Positions 16,862-26,785 of a DNA stretch of 64,000 bases are shown here, piece after piece (the stretch's first letter is position 1; each line of letters opens with the position of its first letter). The stretch is from Dyadobacter sp. 3J3 (GTDB lineage Bacteria; Bacteroidota; Bacteroidia; Cytophagales; Spirosomataceae): NCBI RefSeq assembly GCF_009801115.1, contig NZ_VTOL01000003.1:532666-596665 (forward strand), in the 5' to 3' direction. The notes under the pieces were generated by a model. It was not told where the DNA came from and did no database searches. It was given only the letters and a program-made list of their open reading frames with translations. The position numbers and the translations under genes are program-made.

Positions 16862-19351
16862 ATGATAAGATACATCTACGGTCTTATATTATCTTTTGTA
16901 TTACTAAATGCAAGTGCCCAAAACAAAACGCCGGAACAATTTCTGGGACACCCTTTGGGCAGTAAATTCTCATTTCATTACCAGGTTGTCGATTATTTCA
17001 AGATCATTGCCGCGCAAAATCCTAATCAGGTTAAGGCCGTACAATATGGCAGCACCAATGAAGGCAGGCCGCTGATGGTATTCATCGTCGCCTCGCCTGA
17101 AAACTTTGCGCGACTGGAAGAAATTCGTCTGGATCATATCAAAAGCACAAAAAATCAATCTGTAAAAACAGACGACAAAACGCCAGCGATTGCCTGGCTA
17201 AGTTATAATGTGCACGGAAACGAAGCGGTATCTTCCGAAACTTCCATGAAGGTGATTTACGAATTACTGAACAAGAACAACCGTTCGATGCAGGAAGTTT
17301 TGAAAAATACGATTATCATTATTGATCCATGCATCAATCCCGATGGCCGCGACCGGTACGTACAATGGTATAACCGTATTCAAAATGAGGTTTCGGACGT
17401 GACGCCTTTTGCTTTGGAACACAACGAACCATGGCCGGGCGGACGATTTAATCATTATCTTTTTGACCTGAACCGTGACTGGGCATGGCAAACACAAAAA
17501 GAAACACAGGAACGTATCGTTTTTTATAACCAGTGGATGCCGCATTTGCACGCCGATTTCCATGAAATGGGTCCAAACCGAAGTTATTACTTCCCCCCTG
17601 CCGCAAAACCTTTTCACCAGGATATCACGAAATGGCAGCGCGAGTTCAACGAGATTCTGGGAGCTAACTGCCGGAAATATTTCGATCAGAATAACTGGAC
17701 TTATTTTTCTAAAAAAGAATATGATTTGTTCTATCCAAGTTATGGTGATACATGGCCAACCTACAACGGAGCTATTGGAATGACTTATGAGCAAGGCGGC
17801 GGCGGTCGTGCTGGTTTGGCTATTGAGCGCCCGGATGAAAATGATACGCTTACTTTAAAAAGCCGGATCGAACATCATTATGTAACGAGCGTTGCTACGC
17901 TTGAAACCGTTTCTACCAATAAGGACAAAATGGTTTCCGAATTTAACAGCTTTTATGGAAACGCCGTTCAAAAGCCGATTGGCACATTTAAAACGTATCT
18001 GATCAAAGCTCAGGGAAATGAGGAGCGCGTCAGATCTTTTACAGAATGGCTTTCCAAACAAGGTTTTGAATACGGGATTGCCGGTAAAAATCTGGCCGTA
18101 AAAGGAACCGAACTGACAACGCTGACGGACCAGAATGTTAAAATGGAAAGCAACGATCTTTTGATAACCGCATACCAGCCGAAATCCAATCTTCTTAAAA
18201 TCCTTTTTGAAACAAAACCGGTTTTGGAAGATTCCATCACGTATGATATCACCAGCTGGGGAATTTCCTATTTGTATGGAATTAAAACTTTCGGTTTGAA
18301 GGAAAAATATGTACCGGCCGCCTATCAGCCTGAAAAAATTGAAAACAAAATACCAGCCGCGACACCTTATGCATATATAGCAAAATGGAACAGTGTAAAT
18401 GATGCTGTTTTTCTTTCTGAATTATTGAAAAGAAAAATCCTGGTCCGGAGTTCCAATATTCCTTTTGAAACGAATAAAATGACCTTCGAAGCCGGGACTT
18501 TGATTATTACCAAAAAGGGAAATTATGTAAGTAATTTTGATAGTCTGGTTACCTCGCTTGCCACAAAACATTTTGTAAAACTTGTTCCGGTAACTTCCGG
18601 CGGCGTAACAGCCGGAGCAAATTTTGGCTCAGATGAAGTTGTAACGATCAGGCCACCAAAGATTGTAACCCTTGTTGGTGACGGGATTTCTCCTACGGCT
18701 GTTGGTGCCGTCTGGCATTATTTTGAACAGCAAATAAAATATCCGCTGACGCTAATTTCTCAGGACAAACTTGCACAACTTCCTTTTGATCAGGTTGATG
18801 TTTTGATTTTACCAAGTGGAAATTATTCCAATATCTTAAATGAAAAACTACTGGCAACTTTGCAGGACTGGGTCAAAAAAGGCGGAAGACTTATTGTCAT
18901 GGAAAATGCAAATGATGCGTTTTTGAACAAACCCGGATTTGATCTTACCAAAAAAGTAACGACCCATAAAAAAGATCAGGACACGTTCAAAAAGTTTGGC
19001 GAGCAGGAAAGAGAGGAAGCCAGCACGACCTCGCCGGGAAGTATGTTTCAGGTAACGCTTGACGCTACACATCCGCTTTCGTTTGGTTGCAGCAAGGATT
19101 ATTTCACCATTGTGCGCAATGCTTACAATATGGATTACCTGACAGAGGGCTGGAATGTTGGTTACCTGACGGACACGGCTTACAAAGCTGGTTTCGTTGG
19201 AAACAAGGCGACTGAAAAGCTAAAAAATACTTTGCTCATGGGCGTTCAGGAAATGGGACAGGGAAAAATCACGTATTTGATGGATGATCCTCTGTTTCGC
19301 GGAATGCTTTATAATGGCAAAATACTTTTTAGCAATGCAGTTTTCAGATAA
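16862..19351 (+). CDS. Secreted M14-family zinc carboxypeptidase
   Basis: 829 aa. The signal peptide is at residues 1-19 (cleaved near ASA-Q). The M14 catalytic domain spans ~30-360: the HGNE at about 119-122 supplies the HxxE zinc ligands, NPDGRDR is near 160, and HADFHEMG near 232 supplies the third-ligand His. The catalytic Glu is probably in MTYEQGG. The C-terminal half (~370-829) is a long accessory region with a class-I glutamine-amidotransferase-like segment (VDVLILPSGNYS, WVKKGGRLIVMENA). This arrangement recurs in Bacteroidota peptidases. It is probably periplasmic or secreted and removes C-terminal residues from peptides. It converges with aroQ. Confidence 0.92.
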   Translation: MIRYIYGLILSFVLLNASAQNKTPEQFLGHPLGSKFSFHYQVVDYFKIIAAQNPNQVKAVQYGSTNEGRPLMVFIVASPENFARLEEIRLDHIKSTKNQSVKTDDKTPAIAWLSYNVHGNEAVSSETSMKVIYELLNKNNRSMQEVLKNTIIIIDPCINPDGRDRYVQWYNRIQNEVSDVTPFALEHNEPWPGGRFNHYLFDLNRDWAWQTQKETQERIVFYNQWMPHLHADFHEMGPNRSYYFPPAAKPFHQDITKWQREFNEILGANCRKYFDQNNWTYFSKKEYDLFYPSYGDTWPTYNGAIGMTYEQGGGGRAGLAIERPDENDTLTLKSRIEHHYVTSVATLETVSTNKDKMVSEFNSFYGNAVQKPIGTFKTYLIKAQGNEERVRSFTEWLSKQGFEYGIAGKNLAVKGTELTTLTDQNVKMESNDLLITAYQPKSNLLKILFETKPVLEDSITYDITSWGISYLYGIKTFGLKEKYVPAAYQPEKIENKIPAATPYAYIAKWNSVNDAVFLSELLKRKILVRSSNIPFETNKMTFEAGTLIITKKGNYVSNFDSLVTSLATKHFVKLVPVTSGGVTAGANFGSDEVVTIRPPKIVTLVGDGISPTAVGAVWHYFEQQIKYPLTLISQDKLAQLPFDQVDVLILPSGNYSNILNEKLLATLQDWVKKGGRLIVMENANDAFLNKPGFDLTKKVTTHKKDQDTFKKFGEQEREEASTTSPGSMFQVTLDATHPLSFGCSKDYFTIVRNAYNMDYLTEGWNVGYLTDTAYKAGFVGNKATEKLKNTLLMGVQEMGQGKITYLMDDPLFRGMLYNGKILFSNAVFR

Positions 19352-19358
19352 TCAGATG

Positions 19359-19775
19359 TTACAAAAAATATCTTAGTGCAAGCTCATAACCCTTTAAACC
19401 TAAACCACTTATCATTCCTTTGCAGCGATCGGTAAGATAGCTGTGGTGACGATACGGTTCACGGGTATAAATATTGGAAATATGAACTTCAACGGCCGGC
19501 GTAATAACAGCAGAAAGTGCGTCGGCCAACGCTATTGAAGTATGGGAATAACCACCGGCATTCACAATAATTCCATCAAAAGTAAATCCTACTTCATGGA
19601 TTTTATCAATTAAATCGCCTTCATGATTGGACTGATAATAATGAAGCTGGATTTTGGGAAACTCGTTTTTTAAACCTTTAAAATAATCTTCGAACGACTG
19701 GTTTCCATATACCGTAGGCTCACGGGTTCCTAAAAGATTAAGATTCGGACCGTTGAGAATTAAGATTTTTTTCAT
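19359..19775 (-). CDS. aroQ: Type II 3-dehydroquinate dehydratase
   Basis: 138 aa from the ATG at 19775 (MKKILILNGPNLNLLG), the conserved family start; 13 extra in-frame residues upstream are not conserved. It converts 3-dehydroquinate to 3-dehydroshikimate in the shikimate pathway. Visible active-site elements are RxPxxYG with Tyr23, NAGGYSHTS (substrate-binding Asn72), VHISN (His98) and the RHHS segment. Length is normal for the dodecameric type II enzyme (about 145 aa). It is divergent from xerD and converges on the peptidase gene with a 7-bp gap. Confidence 0.96.
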   Translation of the reverse strand: MKKILILNGPNLNLLGTREPTVYGNQSFEDYFKGLKNEFPKIQLHYYQSNHEGDLIDKIHEVGFTFDGIIVNAGGYSHTSIALADALSAVITPAVEVHISNIYTREPYRHHSYLTDRCKGMISGLGLKGYELALRYFL

Positions 19776-19825
19776 AAAAAAAGATTCGGGCCTTACATTT
19801 ATAAGATTAAACAACCGGTGAAATT

Positions 19826-20722
19826 ATGTGGCAAAGCTACATCAAACATTTTAAAAACTACCTGCGCCTGGAAAGGTCGTTTTCCGACAATTCGGTTCAG
19901 GCCTATGTTCGTGATGTTGAAAAACTTGCTGAATATATCGAACTCGCGGCAATAAACGTCTCTCCGGCGGAGACAAAAGAAGAACATCTTTTAGCATTTC
20001 TAAAATATTTGTCAGAATTAGGATTGACGGCGCATTCACAGGCCCGGATACTTTCCGGGATCAAGGCGTTTTATAAGTATCTTTTACTGGAAAATGAAAT
20101 CACAGAAGATCCGACTGAGTTAATAGAAGCACCGCGTTTGCCAAGAAAACTTCCGGATGTTTTGTCCTATGATGAAATTGAACAAATGCTCAACGCGATT
20201 GATCATTCAACGCCGGAAGGAACCAGAAATCGCGCAATTATTGAAGTTTTGTACAGTTCAGGTCTACGCGTTTCCGAGCTCATCGGATTGCAGTTAACGT
20301 TCTGTTATTTTGATATCGGCTTCATCCGGATTTTAGGAAAAGGAGACAAAGTAAGACTAGTACCGATTGGAAAAGAAGCAATAAAGTATGTTGAACTCTA
20401 TCTTGAACATGTCAGAAAAGAAATTGAAGTTAAAAAAGACAGTGAAGATATCGTTTTCCTGAACCGTCGCGGCGGACAACTTTCCCGTGTGATGGTTTTT
20501 CTGATCATAAAAGATGTCGCAGAAAAAGCAGGAATTGCAAAAAACGTAAGTCCACATACTTTCCGCCATTCCTTTGCCACACATCTGATCGAAGGCGGAG
20601 CCAGTTTAAGGGCCGTCCAGGAAATGCTTGGGCACGAATCCATCACAACAACAGAAATCTACACCCACCTGGACAGAGATTATCTAAGACAAATCATCAC
20701 CGAATTCCACCCACGTTCCTGA
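19826..20722 (+). CDS. xerD: Site-specific tyrosine recombinase XerD
   Basis: 298 aa, the canonical XerD length. The N-terminal SAM-like core-binding domain covers ~1-105. The catalytic domain has Arg148 (SGLRVSEL), Lys173 (GKGDK), His244 and Arg247 (HTFRHSFATHL), His270 (LGHESITTTEIYTH) and Tyr279. It resolves chromosome dimers at dif together with XerC and FtsK. It is divergent from aroQ and not next to any integrative element, which favours the housekeeping role over a phage-type integrase. Confidence 0.94.
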   Translation: MWQSYIKHFKNYLRLERSFSDNSVQAYVRDVEKLAEYIELAAINVSPAETKEEHLLAFLKYLSELGLTAHSQARILSGIKAFYKYLLLENEITEDPTELIEAPRLPRKLPDVLSYDEIEQMLNAIDHSTPEGTRNRAIIEVLYSSGLRVSELIGLQLTFCYFDIGFIRILGKGDKVRLVPIGKEAIKYVELYLEHVRKEIEVKKDSEDIVFLNRRGGQLSRVMVFLIIKDVAEKAGIAKNVSPHTFRHSFATHLIEGGASLRAVQEMLGHESITTTEIYTHLDRDYLRQIITEFHPRS

Positions 20723-20778
20723 TTGCCAGAACAAAACCTGACGATTTCCTGACAACCCCTGACCAAAAATGACTTTTT

Positions 20779-20982
20779 TTACTTGACCTCTTTTAATAAC
20801 GAGTCAATCCCAAGCGTATCCTTTTCCGGAAGTTCCCCAGGCAAAGCACGTTGCAATTGCTTTGGTTTGTTCCATGGAGCCGTTGTACGGCTAGACATAT
20901 CGTAAGAAATGTAGATAAAAAGTGCCACGAAAAGTATAAATACGGTGATAAATATCCGTCTGTTACGATTTGGAGTTTCCAT
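20779..20982 (-). CDS. Small single-pass membrane protein
   Basis: 67 aa. A basic N terminus (NRNRR) is followed by one transmembrane helix at about residues 10-26, then a soluble tail with LPGELPEKDTLGIDSLL. It starts 2 bp after the SixA-like gene ends, so the two are one operon. I recognise no named family. Confidence 0.65.
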   Translation of the reverse strand: METPNRNRRIFITVFILFVALFIYISYDMSSRTTAPWNKPKQLQRALPGELPEKDTLGIDSLLKEVK

Positions 20983-20984
20983 TA

Positions 20985-21491
20985 CTAATTTGAGTCCCGC
21001 AGTTGTTTAGGAGATTGGTATAAAATAAAGGTCCCGGTTTTGGCCGAAACTTCCGCCCATTCCAGATTGTCAAATTCAATGATCACGAGACTGCATTTCG
21101 ACATAGAATCCAGATCTGCACCTGACAAATACTCGGCAAAATAGGTGATATCCGGATTATGACCAAACAACGCAACCACTTCACTTTCAGCAGGAATTGC
21201 ATTCACCACAGCCAGATAACCACGTGCGCCGCCATCATACAAAATATCTTCCAGAATAATATCTGAGGCCTGAAAATGCAGCTGATCACCCATAATCACC
21301 GCTGTTTGAGAGGCACGGGCGGCCCGGCTCGAAATAAAACGGTCGGGAAATATATTTTTTGACGCAAGCCATCTACCCATGGCAGAAGAATCAGTTTTGC
21401 CTTTTCCAATCAGTTCGCGTTCAAAATCCCGAACCATCAGTTTCTGATCTTCGGCAGCGGCGTGGCGCACAAGTATGAGTGTTCTTTTCAT
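20985..21491 (-). CDS. SixA-like histidine phosphatase
   Basis: 168 aa of the histidine-phosphatase superfamily. The catalytic RHA motif with phosphorylated His10 is near the N terminus (LVRHAAAE). The second-half motif with the other catalytic His is VALFGHNPDITYFAEYL. SixA proteins dephosphorylate phospho-His of HPt domains or of the nitrogen phosphotransferase system; the target here is unknown. It is first in a two-gene operon with a small membrane protein. Confidence 0.88.
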   Translation of the reverse strand: MKRTLILVRHAAAEDQKLMVRDFERELIGKGKTDSSAMGRWLASKNIFPDRFISSRAARASQTAVIMGDQLHFQASDIILEDILYDGGARGYLAVVNAIPAESEVVALFGHNPDITYFAEYLSGADLDSMSKCSLVIIEFDNLEWAEVSAKTGTFILYQSPKQLRDSN

Positions 21492-21704
21492 TGCTATAAT
21501 TTGTACAAAAATAAGGAATCTGATCGAGCCAATCCGAGGATTTGCAAGGAAATAAAAAAGAAAGAATTATCGAAATGAAAATATAACCATTCATTTCACT
21601 AAAATTGCCTTCGGACATTATTTGTTAACCTACCTGGCACAATTAATAGTTAATTTTGTTAAACCAATAATCGAAAAACTCAAAATCTTTGCTATATATC
21701 CATT

Positions 21705-23471
21705 ATGTTACAATTCTTTAAATACGTTTTTGCAACCCTGGTCGGTATTCTGGTCTTCTTTATACTGTCGTTTTTTATTCTTGTTGGCATAGGCTCCGCG
21801 CTTTCGTCGGATGAGAAAGTTGTCGTTGAAGATAAATCGGTTTTAAAACTCGACCTCAATAAGCCCATCGCAGAAGTGGGTGTAGAAAATCCATTGTCGG
21901 AACTTGGCGGGCCTTTTTCAGGAAACGAAAATGTTACTGGTTTAAAGGATATTAAAGATGCTTTAAAAAGCGCTCAGAAAGATGACAAGATCAAAGGAAT
22001 TTATCTGAAAGCGGAAAATCCACAAGCGGGTTGGGCTACTTTGGAAGAAATCAGAAACCAGCTTCTGGAATTCAAAAAATCTAAAAAATTCGTTGTTGCC
22101 TACGGCGAATCTTTCTCTGAAAAAGGATATTACCTGGCTTCATTGTCAGACAAAATATATTTGAATCCGGCCGGCGGCATGGAGTGGAACGGGATGTCTG
22201 CCGAATATAGTTTTTACAAAGGAACATTTGATAAACTGAATATCAAGCCGGAAATTTTCCGTGTTGGTTCATTTAAAAGTGCGATAGAGCCTTTTATTCG
22301 TGAGAATATGAGTGATTCGAGCAAGAAACAATCGGCAGAATTGATCGGTGCGATTTATGGAAATTTCCTGACGAATATTTCCAATTCACGTGGTATTGCA
22401 GTTCCAGTATTGAAAGGTTTTGCGGATTCTCTTACAATTGATAATCCAAAAGCGGCATTGGCAAACAAACTGGTAACGCATTTAGGATATTGGGATGAAT
22501 TCGAAAACAGTATCAAGAAGGAATTGAGCATCGAAGACAAGAAAAATATTTCTTATATAGGTGTTGAAAAATATGTAAAATCGGACGTTACGCCAGAAGA
22601 TGGTGACTATAATAACCGCGTTGCCGTTCTGATTGCGGAAGGTGAAATTAATTCCGGTGAAGGAAGTGACGAGTCAATCGGATCTGATGATTTTATTAAA
22701 GAATTGAAAAAAGCACGTGATAACGACAAAATCAAAGCGATTGTGCTTCGTATCAATTCGCCGGGTGGAAGTGCGCTTGCGTCGGATGTGATGTGGAGAG
22801 AAATTCAGATAACCTCTAAAAAGAAACCAATCATTGCTTCCATGTCGGATGTTGCTGCTTCTGGCGGATATTATATGGCGATGGGTTGTGATAAAATTGT
22901 TGCGCAGCCAAACACGATTACAGGTTCAATCGGGATTTTTGGATTGATATTCAATGTAAAAGATTTCATGAACAACAAATTGGGTGTGACTTTCGACGCT
23001 GTTAAAACAAGCGAACATGCAGACTGGCCAACCGCAACCCGTGACATGACTGAATTTGAAAAGTCTATGATACAGAAAAGTGTCAACGAAGGTTATGCCA
23101 ATTTCACTTCAAAAGCAGCGGCTGGCAGAAAAATGCCAGTTGAAAAATTGAGAAGCCTGGCACAGGGACGTGTCTGGTCCGGAACAGAAGCAAAAGCAAA
23201 TGGCTTGGTGGATGTTTTGGGTGGCATTGACGACGCAATCGTCATTGCAGTAAAAGCAGCAAAATTGAAAGAAGGCGACTACCGCGTTCGTTATTTCCCT
23301 GAAAAGAAAAAGCCAATTGAAGAATTGCTTGGAAAAATGATGGGCAACTCGGAAGATAAAGTCCTAGACAGAAATCTGGGTGAATTGTCAACCTATGTGA
23401 AGATGTACAAAAAACTGATGAACATGGGCGGAATGCAAACCAGATTGCCTTATGAATTGATAATCAGATAA
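21705..23471 (+). CDS. sppA: Signal peptide peptidase SppA (67K type)
   Basis: 588 aa, a membrane-anchored serine protease (S49) with an N-terminal transmembrane helix at ~8-30. It is the two-domain long form as in E. coli. General-base Lys191 is in VGSFKSAIEPF and nucleophile Ser387 in MSDVAASGGYYM. GSIGIFG near 405 is the conserved beta segment. It degrades residual signal peptides in the membrane. It is monocistronic, with a strong terminator 30 bp after its stop codon. Confidence 0.95.
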   Translation: MLQFFKYVFATLVGILVFFILSFFILVGIGSALSSDEKVVVEDKSVLKLDLNKPIAEVGVENPLSELGGPFSGNENVTGLKDIKDALKSAQKDDKIKGIYLKAENPQAGWATLEEIRNQLLEFKKSKKFVVAYGESFSEKGYYLASLSDKIYLNPAGGMEWNGMSAEYSFYKGTFDKLNIKPEIFRVGSFKSAIEPFIRENMSDSSKKQSAELIGAIYGNFLTNISNSRGIAVPVLKGFADSLTIDNPKAALANKLVTHLGYWDEFENSIKKELSIEDKKNISYIGVEKYVKSDVTPEDGDYNNRVAVLIAEGEINSGEGSDESIGSDDFIKELKKARDNDKIKAIVLRINSPGGSALASDVMWREIQITSKKKPIIASMSDVAASGGYYMAMGCDKIVAQPNTITGSIGIFGLIFNVKDFMNNKLGVTFDAVKTSEHADWPTATRDMTEFEKSMIQKSVNEGYANFTSKAAAGRKMPVEKLRSLAQGRVWSGTEAKANGLVDVLGGIDDAIVIAVKAAKLKEGDYRVRYFPEKKKPIEELLGKMMGNSEDKVLDRNLGELSTYVKMYKKLMNMGGMQTRLPYELIIR

Positions 23472-23495
23472 GTTTTCGATTATTGAAAAGATATA

Positions 23496-23531
23496 AAAAA
23501 TCCCTGATCGAAATTTCGATCAGGGATTTTT
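23496..23531. terminator. Bidirectional terminator between sppA and the BrkB gene
   Basis: Bases 23501-23526 form a perfect 13-bp-arm palindrome (TCCCTGATCGAAA and its complement). It is flanked by an A run on the left and a T run on the right, so it can stop transcription from either side. It lies between sppA and the convergent membrane protein gene. Confidence 0.85.
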
Positions 23532-23589
23532 AGTTTAAAATATCTAATAACCATTCGTGAAAAATTCGTGTATTCGTGGCAGAAAAAAA

Positions 23590-24507
23590 TTAAACAACCT
23601 TCCCCGTTTCCTCATCAATTTCCTTCCTCACAATTAAAACCGCGTGCTGGTTTGGCGCAATCCCGATTCCATCTAGCTTGGCATAAACCTTGGTAAATTC
23701 AGCTCCAAAATAAAGGATGATCGAAGAATAATAAACCCAGGTAAGCAAGATTACAATAGAAGCCGAAGTACCATAAGTCGCTCCCAAATCCGCTTTCCCA
23801 ATATAAAATGTAATAACAAATTTACCAACCAGAAAAAGAACCGCTGTAAAAACAGCTCCGACAAGGCATTCCTTCCAACGTAAAAAGCCATCCGGAAGTA
23901 CTTTAAAAATAACCGTAAAAAGAGAAGTGATAATAGCCAGCACAACAACCTGATTTACAATATAAAACAGGACAACCGATGCTTCCGAAAAGTATTGCTG
24001 TAACCTTGTACTCAGCAAATCCACCACCGCATTGACGCCAAGCGAAACCAACAGCAAAAATCCCAGGGTAAGTATGATAGAAAATGAAAGTAACCTATTT
24101 TTCAAATATTGCAGCCAACCTTTTTTAGGTTTTGATTTAATAGACCAGATGTAATTAATAGAATCCTGAATTTCAGCAAAAACCCCGGTGGCACCGATTA
24201 ATAAAGTCCCGACCCCAATCGCGGCTGCTACGCCTGATTTGTTTGAAACCTGGGCATTTTTCAGGATCTCCTGTAATTGAGCGGCGGCATTATCCCCTAC
24301 CAATCCGCGAATCTGGTCAAATAATTCTCCCTGGATCGCATCTCTGCCAAAAAATATACTGAGCACTGAAATGATCACCAAAAGCATTGGTGCTAATGAA
24401 AAAATAGTATAGTAAGATAACGCTGCACTCAGTTTGAGCCCATTATCATTCATAAATTCATTAAAAGTTTCGGATAATAGTGTGAAGGAAAATTTGATTT
24501 GTTTCAT
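23590..24507 (-). CDS. YihY/BrkB-family membrane protein
   Basis: 305 aa with six hydrophobic segments (about 35-57, 92-112, 140-160, 180-205, 215-238, 248-270). Family signatures include LKLSAALSYYTIFSLAPMLL near the N terminus and GATYGTSASIVILLTWVYYS near the C terminus. The family was once called ribonuclease BN in error; it is an inner-membrane protein of uncertain function. The gene is monocistronic and convergent with sppA. Confidence 0.9.
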   Translation of the reverse strand: MKQIKFSFTLLSETFNEFMNDNGLKLSAALSYYTIFSLAPMLLVIISVLSIFFGRDAIQGELFDQIRGLVGDNAAAQLQEILKNAQVSNKSGVAAAIGVGTLLIGATGVFAEIQDSINYIWSIKSKPKKGWLQYLKNRLLSFSIILTLGFLLLVSLGVNAVVDLLSTRLQQYFSEASVVLFYIVNQVVVLAIITSLFTVIFKVLPDGFLRWKECLVGAVFTAVLFLVGKFVITFYIGKADLGATYGTSASIVILLTWVYYSSIILYFGAEFTKVYAKLDGIGIAPNQHAVLIVRKEIDEETGKVV

Positions 24508-24703
24508 AGGAGGCTTCTGGTTTGATTAAAATTCGCGTGTGGTTTGGATGCGAATATAATCATGCCAAAGCAAAATGCATTTAGATTTGATTTGTTCCTG
24601 AATGAAATGGAACTAGGAACAGCAAAAAAGCCACAATCAAAACAAGGATAGTTTTTAGATTATGGCTTTCATTACTTTAAAGCGTCGACAAAGTATTTTA
24701 CAC

Positions 24704-26119
24704 TCATTCCATAGTTTCAAGAGATCGCAAGAAACTGATACTTGGTGTAAAAAAATATTCGCCGCCTTTCATTGTCACGAAATCTTTAAAATCCGTTGGG
24801 ACCGGCTTCATATCATTGGCGGTATTCCATTGACTTGACAGGAACTTCGCAGTTGTATTTGGCCCCTGCCCAATCAAAGCGTCCTGGCCAACAAAATTTC
24901 CTGGACCGATTTCCCCATTATTGACCCAAGCTTGCTGAATAAATTCAAATTGCCTTTCAATGCTGCTTTGGTAACACATGAACAGCAAACCTACACCGCC
25001 ATCCGGCTGATCACCATCGAGATTAAATTCATCACGTCCAATATCATTGTAGGGAATACCGCGACGGGTTAATCTGACACTTTTTGCAAAATCAGCTGTA
25101 ACATCCTGGCGGGGATTCGTGATTCTTATATGCGCATGAAAAGGACATTTCATTCCGGATGTATCGTCACGATAATCAAAATCATTTTCGAGCTGTCCCT
25201 CCGAAACAACTCCCATCTCGTCACTATGCGATGTCACAATTGTTCCATCTTCAAACCTGCCTACAATCATGGCACCAGCCAACTCGCTATTTTGAACCCC
25301 ATGTTTATTGAAAACGCCATGCACCTGATTGGATACGAAATTGATACTTTTGCTCAATTCTTCTTCCGCGGCTTTAAACTTTTTCACATTCTGATCCAGT
25401 TTTCTAAAAACAAAATAACTGCCAAAAGTCTCGGGGCCACCTGTTGGCTCAGGTACAATAAGCGTACTTAAAAGGGCACCATTATCTTCCCATTGCGTTG
25501 CAGGAGAATCGGAATTGGCAAGAAAGTTCGGTTGACTTACGCCATCTGCATAGCCAAAATGTTCAATTCCGATCGCATGTTGAATGCGTAGAATTTTCCC
25601 TTTTTGAATCTTTACAATCTCCAAAAATTCTTGTGTTGAAAAAAGGATATTGTCCCTTTCGCGTGTGACTGTTGATATATTGCTATCAGCCACTATAATC
25701 AGCGCGTCAATATGATTGTTAAAATCATTTTCCCAGGTAAAAAGATCATCGCCGGTTATACCCGTTCTTGATTTGATTCCTGCCCGAAATGCCGGGTCAT
25801 CAGGGGTTTCATTCAAGGGAATACCCAAAGCTTCATATCCGGATGCAGACAATGAAATATTCAAAAAAGTGCCTCCATCATGCATTGGATCCGTTTCTCT
25901 GATCTTAGCATCCTGCAATTGTTTAGAAGAAGAAGTCACATAAAAACCGGAGAGCCATGACTTTACATCAACTATCCTTTCCGGGATAAATCGGACAAAT
26001 AAATGATACGCATGCGTTCTTCCGTGAAACTTTAAGATATTCCCCTGCAAATCGGATAACAAGTCAGTAAACATTTCATCATCCGCAGAAACGTTTGTTT
26101 GGTTCAATAAATCAATCAT
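24704..26119 (-). CDS. DyP-type heme peroxidase
   Basis: 471 aa. DyP signatures are clear: GxxDG as GYADG at residues 189-193 (distal Asp192), and CPFHAHIRITNPR with proximal heme ligand His330. No Tat or Sec signal peptide is present, so a cytosolic location is likely, unlike the secreted A-type enzymes. The length fits the larger C/D-like group. It oxidises bulky phenols or dyes with peroxide; its physiological substrate is unknown. No encapsulin gene is adjacent. Confidence 0.92.
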   Translation of the reverse strand: MIDLLNQTNVSADDEMFTDLLSDLQGNILKFHGRTHAYHLFVRFIPERIVDVKSWLSGFYVTSSSKQLQDAKIRETDPMHDGGTFLNISLSASGYEALGIPLNETPDDPAFRAGIKSRTGITGDDLFTWENDFNNHIDALIIVADSNISTVTRERDNILFSTQEFLEIVKIQKGKILRIQHAIGIEHFGYADGVSQPNFLANSDSPATQWEDNGALLSTLIVPEPTGGPETFGSYFVFRKLDQNVKKFKAAEEELSKSINFVSNQVHGVFNKHGVQNSELAGAMIVGRFEDGTIVTSHSDEMGVVSEGQLENDFDYRDDTSGMKCPFHAHIRITNPRQDVTADFAKSVRLTRRGIPYNDIGRDEFNLDGDQPDGGVGLLFMCYQSSIERQFEFIQQAWVNNGEIGPGNFVGQDALIGQGPNTTAKFLSSQWNTANDMKPVPTDFKDFVTMKGGEYFFTPSISFLRSLETME

Positions 26120-26664
26120 GGTATGTAGATTTGTTGCCTACTCTTGTATCCCGTTTTCGGCATGCCGGTTAGTAAAAAAAACAAAGATTTTAAATTGAAA
26201 ACCAATCCAGTTTTAATCAATCCTATGTGTTTGTCGAAATACGCTCTGAGTCGAGAAACACTTACGTCAAAAAATATTGCATAGAAGTACATAGCCAATT
26301 CTGAGAAAGAAATGGCCGATTTTAACGAGAAGAAAGCACGTTGAATGATGCGTAAAAATGTATCCTGCTGTTTCCAGGAATTTTACAGGAGTCCGGTACT
26401 AAGAAATCACACAAATAATTAGCAATAAATTTTGTGTCTGTCTTAAAAAGTCAACTTAAACTTGATTTAATAATCTGATCAGACTGATATCTCTGGCAAG
26501 TAAATAAAAAATATCGGATCGATCTAAATAACCTAACAAATTGTATATCATATTATTAACCGGAAAAAAATTCGTATTACAATTCGGAATTTAAGTAGAA
26601 AATCTATGATATAATGCAAATTATGCACAACATTGCAACGAAGGTCAATACCGCTTAAAGAAAA
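26120..26664. other. Gene-free stretch (~545 bp)
   Basis: AT-rich upstream region of the DyP gene and downstream region of the nucleoside transporter. I see no convincing ORF (the longest open frame, minus strand, lacks coding character) and no RNA gene. A terminator for the transporter closes its right side. Confidence 0.55.
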
Positions 26665-26710
26665 AAAACGCTTTTGTCTACCGAAAAAATACGGTAGACA
26701 AAAGCGTTTT
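26665..26710 (-). terminator. Strong terminator downstream of the nucleoside transporter
   Basis: A perfect 19-bp stem (left arm 26665-26683, right arm 26692-26710) encloses an 8-nt loop and begins and ends in A or T runs. It is one of the longest perfect hairpins in the window and could act in both directions. Confidence 0.88.
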
Positions 26711-26785
26711 AATAATTGATATACAAAAACTAAAACATGTAAGATGCTGTTTCAAAAGCTATGAAATCGTGCGAGGTTTAAAATA

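Noticed and set aside
19826..20722. xerD considered as an integrase of a mobile element
   Set aside because: Length, catalytic residues and neighbours (aroQ, sixA, sppA) fit housekeeping XerD. No attachment repeats were seen.
26116..26298. 60-aa minus-strand ORF upstream of the DyP gene
   Set aside because: It overlaps the DyP start, has no coding pattern, and lies in an otherwise empty spacer.
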